A DNA stretch of 64,000 bases from Daphnia carinata (Eukaryota; Arthropoda; Branchiopoda; Diplostraca; Daphniidae). Of this stretch, positions 34,001-46,500 are shown in pieces. The stretch is taken from positions 5,924,501 to 5,988,500 of the forward strand of contig NC_081331.1 of NCBI RefSeq assembly GCF_022539665.2. The letters are read 5' to 3'. The notes under the pieces are model-generated. The model was not told the DNA's origin, searched no databases, and saw nothing but the letters and a program-made list of their open reading frames with translations. A program made the position numbers and the translations under genes. How positions within the stretch are numbered: position 1 is the stretch's first letter; the number at the start of each line of letters is the position of its first letter.

Positions 34001-37000
34001 GCACGACATTTTTTTTTTTTTCGCTTTCATTTTGTCATTATAAAATGCAACATATTATAACGTCATATTTGTGCGCTGATAATCAAACTGGAGAATTTCC
34101 TGCCGCTTATCAATGGCAGGAAATGTGGATGATTGAGCTGTTGGTAGTGAAAGCTATCGGGCACTTGTTATTGTCTGTTGAGGCACAAAAGGAACCTGTC
34201 TTTTAGAACCGACTTTCCCCTGAAGACTCTTTTCGGCCCTTCGTCTATGTGATTGTCGTGGAAAAACACGTGTCCCGCACACGTATGTACACAATGCCGA
34301 GGCATTCAATTGACTAAGTCATACACGTTTAAGCTCAGCAGGCAGTTCATGAGCAACTGCCTTTTAAATATTCAAATTGAAATACACAAGGACCTGTTTC
34401 TGATGGTAACCAACCGAAATTTAGTTAAATGGGTTTTCAAGTCGTGAATAATGAGGACTCATCGCCATTCGACAGAGTGAAGAAGATAGAAATGATAAGA
34501 GCTTTAAAAGAATTAAAAAGAAAAAGAATGATGACCTACTGCGGGAGTGCTGACGGCACTTTAAGTGGTACTAAGGAAACACCCTAGTCATATAATGCTC
34601 CATTTAGAAAAAAAAATGATAAGAAACATTTTTTTTCCCGTAAACAGAACGACATATTTTAAGGAAAAAAAAAAAGGAAATAGTGACAAAAATGGAGACG
34701 GAAAGAAACAAGAATGAATACATTTAACACGCCCGGTGTGTAGTATCTGTAGGGCGTCACCGAAAATCATCAAAACCCACCGTCATTACGTGTCTTTAAA
34801 TTAATGTAATCTCTTTCCGTATATGTGCCTCACCTTAAACTTCTTCCTCATCGACGGCTGTACCCTTTGAATGAGCCATCGTTCTACATCGATTTCCTTT
34901 TTCCGGCTTCTTTCCCAATAAAAAAGATATTATTGATGTTTTTGTTTTTTTGAGAACACGGTACAATCACTTTTCGAAATTTTCTTTGGATTTTCCTTGA
35001 TCTTTTTATTGTTTCTTTTTCGTTTGTTACAGTGATGAAAAAAAAATCACAGAACTGATGTACCGCAAGGCAGCAACCAGTCGCTCAGTATTATATAAGC
35101 GTACACGAAAGAAAGAGAAAAGTAAAGCGGGTCAACCAGGTACAACAACAGAAATTTGAAAACAAAACAAAAAACGACGGACAGCGACGAAGGCTATGAA
35201 CGCGTTTCTTGCCGGCGTCGACTTCCTATACTAGAATTTCCTGAATTTGCGTCGATGACGCTGACACAGCTCGCTTGTCGTTTCTCGTTCCAGTATCTCC
35301 TCTTCTTTTGTTTTTTTTTCAATTTTGGTCAATCGAATCGCGAGAAATATGACCTCGTTATGGAAAATCATCGCACGGTTAAATTGCCTTTGAGATGGTT
35401 ACGTTGTTGTGCTTTAATACGGTTTATCATGCTCTACTATACGCTTCTTCGACATTCATTTCTTTTCATCCCTGATTTCCCCTAGAAAGAAAAACCCGTT
35501 TTCTATTGTCCTAGCAAATTTTCAATGGAGGACAATTTTCAAGGGATGTTTCGGTGTTTTCCAGAGAAACAACCTTTTTCAAAAATGCGTTTCAGAGTTT
35601 ACACGATTCGATCCCCACCTTTATATTCCTGTACAGTGAAAATCACTGGAAATGTAGAAACGCCTCGTGTTCAAGCTTTTCTTCCGATGCGAACCCACCC
35701 TCCTTTTTTTTACAGCGCTAATGATTTCCGTGAAAAAGCTATTTAGCAATCGAAAACAACCCCCTCCCACGTATGATGAAAATGTGATTGAACTTTTCTA
35801 ACCTCTTTTTAAAGCTAATTCGATTTTCGAGATTGAAAAGAATTAAAAAGCGGAAATGTCCTGACCCGATGAACGAACGAATATTGATTAATGGGGTGGT
35901 TTAAAACTAAAGAGGAACCAACATCTCTTCCTGATGTCCAGCTCGTAATCTGGGAGAAACGATCACAATTTTTCATGTCCACCTCAACGCGAACAAGAGA
36001 TTTGGTTCAAACCAGCTCGATGTGTGCATAATCAATAGTTGAGACATCCCATTCAATCATCGTGTATGTAAAACAATTTTTTTTTTTAAGTGTGTGTATC
36101 CAAGCTGGTGACGCCGATGCGGCCAGTTGTGTAACATCAAAATGAGGTTGAAAAAAAAAAAGAAGAGAAAAGATATTAGATGAAAAAGGAAAAAAATAAG
36201 AGAGAAATAAATTTTAAAAGGAAAGAAGAAGAGAAAGAGGAGGAGCCTAAATAGAAGATGAAGGAGGTTTTTCTTTTTTTGTTTACACAGAGACTATGTA
36301 GAGTTGCTGTGCTGCCACAGCGCGGCCAAGACAGGCGGGCACCTTGCGCGATCGGGCTGGCGGTGGACCGAAACTTGGGGATCGTGTGTCCCGGTTTCAC
36401 TCAACCGAACTCAGTGAAGCGCCGGCTCTGCCACTGTGCACAAGCAAACGAACACAACGGTGGACTTATTTCACGTCTACTGCAACACATTTCTTTCGTT
36501 CAAAAACAGTTTTATTTTATTTTACGACAGTTGCCGTTTGTTATTGTTTTAATTGTTTGTGGCTGTCGCAGTAAACCATTAGTGTTTCATGCGAGGTGTT
36601 CGCCCCACTTGCCAAAACGACCCGACGTTTGCACCTGTTTGCCAACAACAATCGTATCTCAAACCATTCAACACCTGTAAGTCAATTCGATTGTTTCTTT
36701 TTACATTTATACGAAGCAATTGACGCTGTTGGGAGCTTAGTTAACGTCGTTTTCACGTTGAATGCGAGGAATGAGCAAAGTCCGTCAAGAGCCGAATGCG
36801 GGTCGCGTTCATCGGAGATGAACGTCATCGAACTCACGACCAAAGTAGCCGTAATTGTTCCACATTTATTCGAGACTTTCGGTTGGCAAGGAATTTTGTC
36901 CAGAGTAAAAGTAAAACTCACGAGAACGCACGACGGTACATAGCGGATCTGATTGGGTCAGCCGAGTCGTTTTATTTGCGTGAGCGCTACCGACGACCTA

Positions 37001-40000
37001 CAGCGGATGGAAACAACAAAAAAAAGTACGATAAAGTCCCGTTATGCTCCGAAACTTCAAGGGCGATGTTGTATTTTTAAAAGCGCTACCTGCGTGTACA
37101 TGTATGTGTGTGTAATCATTCTCATTTTCTGCTTGACTGGGTCAAATAAGCTTCTGGACACGATGGCATTGTTCAACTCCATTTTTATTGTAAAGATGCA
37201 CTATTTTGGCCACTTGTAGGCCGCGTAGATGGCCTTGCTGGTCAACGTGTTGGTTTATAAGCCGAAGCGCTTTAAAACAAAAAACAAAAAAAACTATACC
37301 ACACACGCAACACGAAATGTTCCAGAAGCGTTGTTGGTCATTTCTCGTGGTCAATTACACATCAACAAGTAGCGACAAACGACAAGTGTACGCGTCTGTG
37401 TCGATAATGTCTTCACGGAAGCAGTTGGTGTTTGTTTTTTGTACAACGGGCCATCGGACACGTTAGCTGACCGAACTCTGCGGAATGAAAGAGCAGACGA
37501 CCCGCTGAAAGAGTTTCATGTCCTTCTTTTGAATGAGTCTGTTGTAATGAAATAGCTTCCTGTTTGATCGTTCTTTTATATTTATGGAATTGAAAGAGGG
37601 AATACATAGGGATGGTCATACCAGAGGCACTTGGCCATCGGGATGGCATAACAGAAAAGAAAAAAATATGTTCAGAATCAGCTTGGAATTTGTGAAAAGA
37701 ATTGGATTGAGTCGCGATGTGTGGCCTGGATTGTACAGCAAAGGATTGCAGATTGGCAACAATGAAAAAGAAAAGTGCAATGATTTTCTTTTGAATTATT
37801 TAATCGGATGGTCTCGATTTCTCGTCATTTGCATTGCAATAGCAGCGTGGTAAGCGTGAGCCCAACAATAATGAACGACCATATCTTTTCTCTTTCCATC
37901 TCCCCCCCTCCATGTTCTTGTTCACGTCGAAAATTCGCAAGATGTGTCGGTACCAATTTAGCCGTTGGCAAAACAAGTTGGCCCAAAGCAAACGATGACG
38001 TCTTTTCTTTTTTTTTTTTTGTTTGGCAAACGCTGCAATTCGCGTTCGACCTGTTCTCGATTATAAAGCCCACCACTACACGCATACACACACCCAAAAC
38101 GCGTGTAAGCCATGCAACTAACCAAATAGATAGTTGGAGGCGAAGAAAGGGCCGGGGTGTCGCTCGGAGAAACCTTGAACCTGAATCTGTTCCACTGATC
38201 CACTTTACGTGTCCATTTTTCTTTCTTTTGTGTTTGTCCTGTTTGTAATCCGATGTGTTTTTTGGCCGTCGTCCAAGGCGAAAACCGTCTTCCGGTGAAC
38301 GTCCTTCCAAAACATTCAGCCAAAGGCTTTTGGTTTCTTTTCGAATTCGCCATTTGATTATTGGAGGGTTTTTATCAATGACCGAAGACTGCAACTGGAT
38401 TCCAGAGCTATACCATATAATCAAAGTCCTTGATTTTTCAATAGCAAAATTGATCGCCATTATTCAGAGCATATCGTTTTATTTTTTCGAATGTGCGGCG
38501 TTGACATGGATTTCCCTGGATGCCAATCAAACGTTTAGCGATGAAGAGAAATCGTGGAAATTGCTTGATGGATTCGCAACGGACATTAATACGCAATTGT
38601 CGGCTACGCCTGATTCCTTATAGCCTTACCGTCAGAATTTGATATTATGCATGGCGCGATTGACGGATTGAGGTTGTTGGGAAAATGGTGCCATCAGTAA
38701 ACGCGGACTGGCCATTATTCTCCTCCTTTTTTTTCCGTTTCACCCACACGAATAAGTGTGCCGATCAAGACGTTTATGGGCGTCCGTTCTCCATACAAGC
38801 CGACACCGGATTTTCACGTCAATGCAGTTAACTTCAAAGACAATCATTGTGCAACAAACACAAAATGCTAACATTCCTTACCCGACTGCCTTGCGAAATT
38901 GTGTTTGCCAACCGAAAAAAATTAAACCAATTTTCATAGATTATTTTTCAATGTTCATCCTTGTTTTTGTAATGATTGGTGCATAGCTGTTATTAGATAT
39001 TATCCAAGGAGACTACGGGACATTTGAAACGCTCGTTTCATGTCAATGAAAAACTCATTTGCACGCGTGTTGAAGGTCTGGTCATCATGCGACATCACGT
39101 ATGACCTCCTTTTTTTCTGTTTACAAAACTCTCTGTAACGTGCTAGAGCAAGGCTTTTTTTCCCCATTCATTACGGAAATAAAACACGCACAAGCGATGA
39201 AGCTGCGTGCAGTTGACGACCTAGTCCGTGATTACCTCTCCTATGCATTCAAAACAACCCAGTTTTTTATTACTCGTCTTTAGGTCATCGCCTTGTTGAA
39301 ATCGCCTTTCGAATTTCCATTTTGGTTGGCAATTAGTAATGACGTACAAAGTGCCCAGATCGTCCGTGTTTGGGCATCCGCGGCAGCTGTTAATATTAAT
39401 TGATTCCAGGTGTGTTTTCCCTATTCTATAGCTCTTTGTCTTAATTGGGCAATATTCATTGATTTCTCGTTAACAAAAAAAAAAAGCTATAGGGATTATC
39501 TATAGTAATGATGGCTGTCGTAATGTTGTGGTCCAAATAGTCCCACCAATGTCATTAAAAAAAAATTTTCTTCCTGCTACTGGAATTCACGTCCCTCGAG
39601 CGAAGGGGGGAAAATTTTTTTCAAAGGAATTTCCAAAATCTTCTCGTATTGCGTCACAGTAAATTGATCGCGTGCGGTTTCCACTTAGCAAATGTCGTGC
39701 TGGGCAAAACCAGACAAATCGTTGATTTATGGATTTTTGTCAGTGCAAAAAAGAAAAGAAAAATTCCCATAGTGTGTAACTAACATCAAACTTTCTTCTC
39801 GATACGCCGATCGACGCAAATCAACCAAACGTAATAGCAGTGAGAAAAGGAAATCATTTACATACGTGAGAAGTGTGTACTATCATTGAATAACGCCCAA
39901 TAGTCAAAGGTATACCCTTTCTTTTTCTAGCGTGTGCGTTTGAATAGCTCAGCCATTTCCTGTCAAATAATGTGTCTGGAACATAATACAATTCATAGCT

Positions 40001-40566
40001 TCGTTTCGTGTTTGGCTATATTGTATGTGTGCTACATTTTCCCATCCGTCAAAAATATCTATAAGCTTCACAATAGCTATGCGCACACGCTACTTAGGGC
40101 GTTCGGTTTTCTTGCGGTTGGCCATCAGCTCAAGTGGACCGGAATTGATTCATCGTATTTTCTCTATTTTTTCTTGGAGGAAAACCCTTTAGAAATGTTA
40201 ATCTCTTGGTACAATTCTTGTTACTTACAGTCTCTTTATTATTTGTTTTTTTTTTAGGTTTTATTCTCTTCTAGATCGGATACCCAAACAGAGAACATCA
40301 ACTGTCAATCAATCATCGGTACTAACTCACTCGTTTTAGTCTACTTGATGAGCCGACCATGAAGCTTCCATTTCGATGTAAAAACTAACAGCCGTCAATG
40401 AGGAATCGCCGACTGTTTGAAAATTAATTTACGATCCTAGTTGCGAATTCAAAAGATATTGCTAGTGAATTGCACCGACGTTCCCAGTGTCCCTCGCAAG
40501 AAAGAAGTACCCGGTCGTCGACCTTGCCACAACAGACACCAACGAACTCAAAAGGAAAATAAAAAA
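31055..40566. other. 9.5-kb gene-poor stretch
   Basis: Apart from one exon candidate at 32048-32178, I found nothing coding on either strand. The sequence is moderately AT-rich with many homopolymer runs. The left end should contain the 5' UTR and promoter of the duplicated-repeat protein, and the right end the lipase promoter. A TATATAAG box-like site lies at about 35092-35099 (+). Confidence 0.4.
32048..32178 (-). CDS. Exon-like block of unknown gene
   Basis: A 131-bp block has a strong acceptor (TTTTCTCTTTTCAG) and a consensus donor (CAT|GTAAGA). One frame is open for 43 codons with protein-like content (SLDEEKRVYGYMLPPSNS, then FVTYRTSKYNVYLFKNPDH). No partner exons were located, so this may be an isolated remnant or part of a gene with long introns. 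Confidence 0.3.
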
Positions 40567-43500
40567 ATGACTAACGGTGAAGTCTGTCGCTCAATTCTCA
40601 AGATGCAACATATTCGCTGGATTTTGCTTGCCGGTAAGTCGCCATTTTGATTAACAATAAATCCCATTCAACCGTCCCTTGTAAATCGTTTGAATGCAAA
40701 CCTCCGCTTCTAATAGAAACCTAACTGCACAAAAAGAACCTAACGGGGTTTTGTTTCGTTTAAGGCCCAGTGTTTATTCTTTATGTGTCCGATGTGAATG
40801 ACTCGGGGTAAAAAGAAAAAAAAAAGAGGATGATGACCATTCGATGTGTACAGACTAGACGGGCAGAGCTGCATAAAAAAGGGTCAAAAACACCTGTGGC
40901 ATATACCGAAGAATACGTGTCTATGTGTAGAATCATTTCTTTGTGTGCATACGACTGGCACAGATTTTATTTTTTTAGGTCCCTTCACTTTTTTCTTTCG
41001 GTTTGTTTGCCCATGTCGGCAGGGGGAAGACGAGAGGCAGTTCGTCAATGCCCGGCTAGACTGTCGGGAAGAACGGTCTCATTCAATGACCGCCCCCTTT
41101 AAACTGGAGCCGAAGGTTACTCACCTCTACACGGCAGCCCAGCACAGTTACCCACATCGCGCCCAAGTCTTTTTTTTTTTTTTTTCTTTTCAGTCCCTAT
41201 ACGTACACAAAAAACATAAAGGGGAACGCACGCATTTCCTCCTCTTACAGACTAGGCTACCCGCTTACGTTTTTTAAACAATTTAAGAATGCATTTTTGA
41301 TAATAGATGTTGTTAGATAAAGCGAGGAAGTTAAAGTGCCGTTAAGTCAGGATGTCAAGTGTTGTTGCCATTCCCTCTTAGATTCGTAAAAAAAAAGAAT
41401 TGCTGGGGGAAGACATTGAATGACACGTTCTTATGTCAGCTGACGAGAGACTTTTGGTAGACAGTCAGACGCCATGACCCTAATAGACCCCAAACTCACG
41501 ATTTTGCTTACCTTATTTCATACGATTATAATTTTTGCCCTAAAAAAATGTTGACTATATAAAAATGGGCTTCAGTTTCTCCGACGCCCTGAAGACACTA
41601 AAGCTGGCGCATAATAATTACTGTTGGCTACCACGATCTCGCGAAAGCGAATAGGCTATCGCCAGTCCGAAATATGAATGCAAAATTAGCAAAACTTTCC
41701 AGACAGCTTGTTCTCATTTTTTTTTTTTTTTACTTCCATCTCCTTGCGGAAATCCTCCGACCTCTCTTTTTCCAGAAAACGGGGATATAGGGAATGTATT
41801 ATTCAACTCGTGTTGCCAACTGTTTTATTTCAGCAAATTCCGGCGGCAACTCAACAAGGCCCGATAACCACCCATATAATGGCATTTCTTTTTTAACATA
41901 GTAACAACGTTTGCGAAAATAAAAAATAGCACAAGTTTTCCGGCAGTTGGGCAAATGGTTTGCCGTTGTTGATCCGAATTGGCAAAATGGCGAAGCGTGA
42001 AGATATTCCGGAAAGGTAAAATAACCCGTGTCCATAGGCGATTTCGAAAATGATTTGAAACCACTCGAGAGATCATACACATTTTTTTAGCTAGAGATGG
42101 ACAGTAGGAGGTGTTGTACCACTTAAACGTTCCTCTTTACTTTTTTAATTAAATTTTAATCAATTGAATCGTCTTCTAATTCCTTAAAACAAATCGGGAA
42201 AAATATGCCGACATTAAAAAGCAGAGAACGAAAAGGAAAAGAAAGTACAGCAGGTGGGACGCACCTGTTGAATACTAAGTGCTATCTGTTTTGAAAAATA
42301 AAAACATTTTTGCTTGTCATGAATATGTTTAAGAACATAAAAAGCCGGTTCGCGAAGTACGGCGACATTTGTACACGTTTATAAAAGCGCGTTTAGTTAA
42401 TGAGTGTATGAATAAACATCAATTTCGTATTCAACGGCTCATTCGCTGCCGAACCAAATAGCAAGAGACACGTTTTCCAATGCGGAGGGGGAAAAAGAAG
42501 TAGAACGAAAAAAACGTTTGGCTCGGTTAGTTCCGATGATTGCGACAATACTCGAAATAGCGACCAACAGCAAACGAACTTGTTCACTTCCTTGTGAACG
42601 ACCGACCACCTTCTCCTCTAACGATGCTATCGCCTTTCTTTCGTTTCACTTTAATCAACTCTTTCTCTCCAATTTATGTTTCTCTGTTTCCCTACACAAA
42701 ATGTAGTGTTGATAGGACTGTGTGTTATGGCCAACACTTCGGCAGTGCGGGACGATGGCGATCAAATTCTCGCGCGAAACGGTTTGAATTCATCGATGCT
42801 GTCCCGCTGGTGGAGGTCGAAAGACAACCGGTCGGACGTGAATGCCGAGTTACGGCATTACCAATGGCAATTGCATCAGCGGCAACGGCAGCAAAATCAA
42901 CGCGTCAGATCGCAAGAAGAAAACAGGAAACTCTGGTTAATGTGGAACGGAGCGCAGGAGAAACTCGACGAGGAGAATGACGACCAGGTAACCAACGAAC
43001 AAGAAACGAGCGCAAATTCCACCAGCCAAAAACAGACGGAGGAGAGTCTCGTGCTTTTGGAGAATCTCGTTCACCCCGAAGAAGAATTGCTGGACGAAAT
43101 CAACGACCGTCAAATTATCCAGGCCGTTATTGCCAGCATGGCTCAATGGAATCTGCGCAAATTGCAAAAGATGCAGCGCAAAACAGACAGGTATTCGATC
43201 CTAATCAATTCAAATTTGAATAATGCAATCCCAAATTAAAACATTTGAATATCAGACATCGCAGTCGTCGCGACGAGGCGATGGTCTGCTACAACGAGCT
43301 GGGCTGCTTCCGCGACGAAGGTCCGTTTAACTATTTGGACCTTTTGCCGGCGCCCCCGGAAGAGATCAACACGCGCTTCTTCCTCTACACTCCACGCAAC
43401 CGCGATACCCCTCATCCGTTGTGGTATAACAACGCCAGCACAATCATGACGTCACCTTACAACGCCTCGCTACCCACCAAAGTCATGATCCACGGTTTCG

Positions 43501-46500
43501 GCTCTTCGTGTCAGCGTATCTGGGCCAAAGAGATGAGAACGGCCCTCATCAGTGTCGTAAGTCGGCCGGATCGGTCAAACAATAAACCAATTCCTCTACA
43601 TCTTTTACAACAATGTATTAAGCAAATAATTACGGGATTCCCCTACCCTTCTGTGTCGTTTAGGGAGACGTCAACGTGATCTGCGTCGATTGGGAAAACG
43701 GTGCTAATTTGCCTAACTACGTCAGAGCAGCTGTTAACGCGCGTTTGGTCGGACGTCAAGTGTCTCTCTTGGTCACTGCCATCAATGGAATGCTCGGCTC
43801 GAAGAACGGCGATTTCCATCTCATCGGATTCAGTTTGGGCGCTCATGTGGCCGGATTTGCTGGTTCCGAACTCCGCAACGTTAGTCGCATCACTGGTACG
43901 TTCTTTATTCAGAGCACTCTTAGTTTAACTTGATTCATATTCAAAGTTGGTCAACGGAAAGAAATTAATTCATATTTTGATCGATGTGTTTCTATCCAGG
44001 ATTGGATCCGGCTGGCCCGCTGTTCGAAAACTATGACCCGCGAGTTCGACTCGATTCGACCGACGCGGACTTGGTCGATGTCATCCATTCCAACGGCGAG
44101 AAAATCTACATGGGAGGGTTAGGTGCCTGGGCACCGATGGGCGACATTGATTTCTACCCAAATGGTGGCAGGATGCAGAAAGGATGTACTAATCTATTCG
44201 TCGGAGCCGTCAGTGACATGATTTGGTGTAAGTTTTCACACAAATTTCTTCTTTTCCCTTTGCGATTTACATATACACGCGACACATAAATTAAATTATC
44301 ATATCATTAAATAAAATTAAATATACATGTATATGTAAAAGCTCATTATAGCTTTCTCTGAACAAAAGAAAAAAAAAAGAAATCGTAGTAGAGAGCCAGG
44401 GGAGAATCCCGACTGCATTATCGGCGGGACCTTTTTTTTTTTTTTTTTGAATACCAACAGCAGTTGCTTGTTTCACTCAGGAATGGCTGACAGCGGTTTT
44501 ACTCTATACATCAAACAAATGTTATGCAAGCTATAAAGAGACGGTGACATTTGGAGACAAACAAAAAGCTTCCAGTGAAAATTTTTCTTATTTTACGATA
44601 GTGAAAATGATTCACATACTGAGCATGTCCACCGGAAAATTGGTCTGCAACTTTCACCCATCTTTGCCGCGGTTAATGGTAGCGAGAGCTTTGCAAGGCA
44701 CATTCTCGTGGACCACTTACTCTCTTTCTCTTTTTTTTCTTTCATTTCACGACAAGAAGTCTTTTTCTTTTTCATGTAATGCGCTTAAAAGTCGTCAATC
44801 TGTTTTTTGTGCGTTTAGCGTCAACAGACTACGCTCTCACTCTTTTCATAGTTTGTTAATCCTTTTGATTGCCTTTGAAATGTAACATACAGACGTTGGG
44901 CACAAAGCCAAAACTTTGTCCAGCTCCCCTTGTTTCTTTTAGTTTCACGCAAAGGGAACGACTGCCACGATATCCCCGATACGAGGGGGCATTGAAGACG
45001 TTGCGTTCTGTTTAGAAAATGAAAATTGGTCATGCGAAGCGAGGGAAGAAAAAAAAAAAGAAACTAAAGTAAAAGAGAAAATATACGAAAGATATGTTTC
45101 TCTCCTTGTGGCTCAATAGAACGCTAGGTGAGTCATTTTCGCGAGCGAAACCGGCGCTTATTTGCAGTGGCTCTCCTTTGCGTGTCGTTCCATATAGGCA
45201 ATGATCCTCAAATCATAATTGACGCAGTCGTAAAATTCTTTACGCGGTACCCTACCATGTTCCAACTGCTAACGTGGGGGCCTTCTTATTTTAATGACGA
45301 GCCATAATCACGGGGGAAGTTTAGATAAGAGGGTCGTCCCGAGGTACAACGTGACCAATTTCTAGGTTAAACAGCCTAGTTTTGATTTCATAGAGTCCAT
45401 ACAACTTTTGAAAACAAAACACACCGACGTTGTCGATGATTGGTCTTTTATGTAGGCCAATCAGTTTCCTATTTCATGCCCTTATATGCTGTTGATATTC
45501 ATCCGTGTTTTTTTTTTTGTTTCTCCTTTTCTTCCTCCCTATTTTATGTTTGTTCTGGCCGGTGGCATTTATCGTCACAGCATCTGCCGAGGAAAACGGA
45601 CGGAGTTTGTGCAACCACCGACGCGTAAGTGTTTTCCCCTAACGTTAAAAGAGCTAGAATCGTATACATCAACAAATGAAACTTTCTCATCATCAACTTG
45701 TCTTCGTGTCGTCTATAAAGGCCTACAAATTGTTCACGGACTCGGTAGTACCCGGTTGCCATTTTCCAGCCTTCGCCTGCGAGTCTTACGAAAAGGTATG
45801 ACATCAAGCATAGTTTTCACTTACACTTTATTTGTTTCAACCACATTTCGATTCTTTAATAAAACGTTTGAATGCTTTGCGGCTTTTCATTTTTTAAAGC
45901 TCCTGGAAGGTGACTGCTTCCCGTGTGTTGATGCTGAACAATGTTCCAATATGGGTTTCTATGCCGATAAATCGCCCGGCCGGGGAATCATGTACCTAGC
46001 AACACGCGAAGAGGAACCCTTCTGTGGTAAGTTAAAGCTATTTTTTTCAATTATTTTACGTCATATCTAAAGAGAATTTATGTTTGATATCAAACGTTAA
46101 TAGCCAATCAATATCGAGTGCAGCTACAGAGCTCTACCACGCTGCAACCTGTTACCACCCAGGGTAAGATCGAACTCATTCTCATTGGAGCCAACAATTT
46201 CAACGAGACTTTCACCTTGACAAAGTATGTAACCATGTGAATTGATATAGTTGAATGAATTTGCTAAAAATATTTGGTTGCTTCTTGAAGGGGCCCTGAT
46301 TACGAGTTAACCAGCGGTGGTAAACTGGTACGGCTGATTGTGCCACACCCAACCTTTTCTCCACCGGCTAAAGTTCATGTCGTATACACGGCCTATCAAG
46401 GTTGGATTTACAGTGGTTTGACTAAATGGCCCGTCGACAAACTCGTCCTGACAGATAGCTACGGAAAAAGGTAAATAATTGATTGTGATTCTAAGCTAAT

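Noticed and set aside
36256-38623. Several overlapping frames of 90-210 codons on both strands
   Set aside because: All are interrupted, full of homopolymer-encoded runs (KKK, FFF) and show no family features or phase-compatible splicing.
41555-41575. TATATAAAA with a nearby TCAGT in lipase intron 1
   Set aside because: Spacing of the TATA-like box to the initiator-like site is shorter than normal and nothing coding follows before exon 2.
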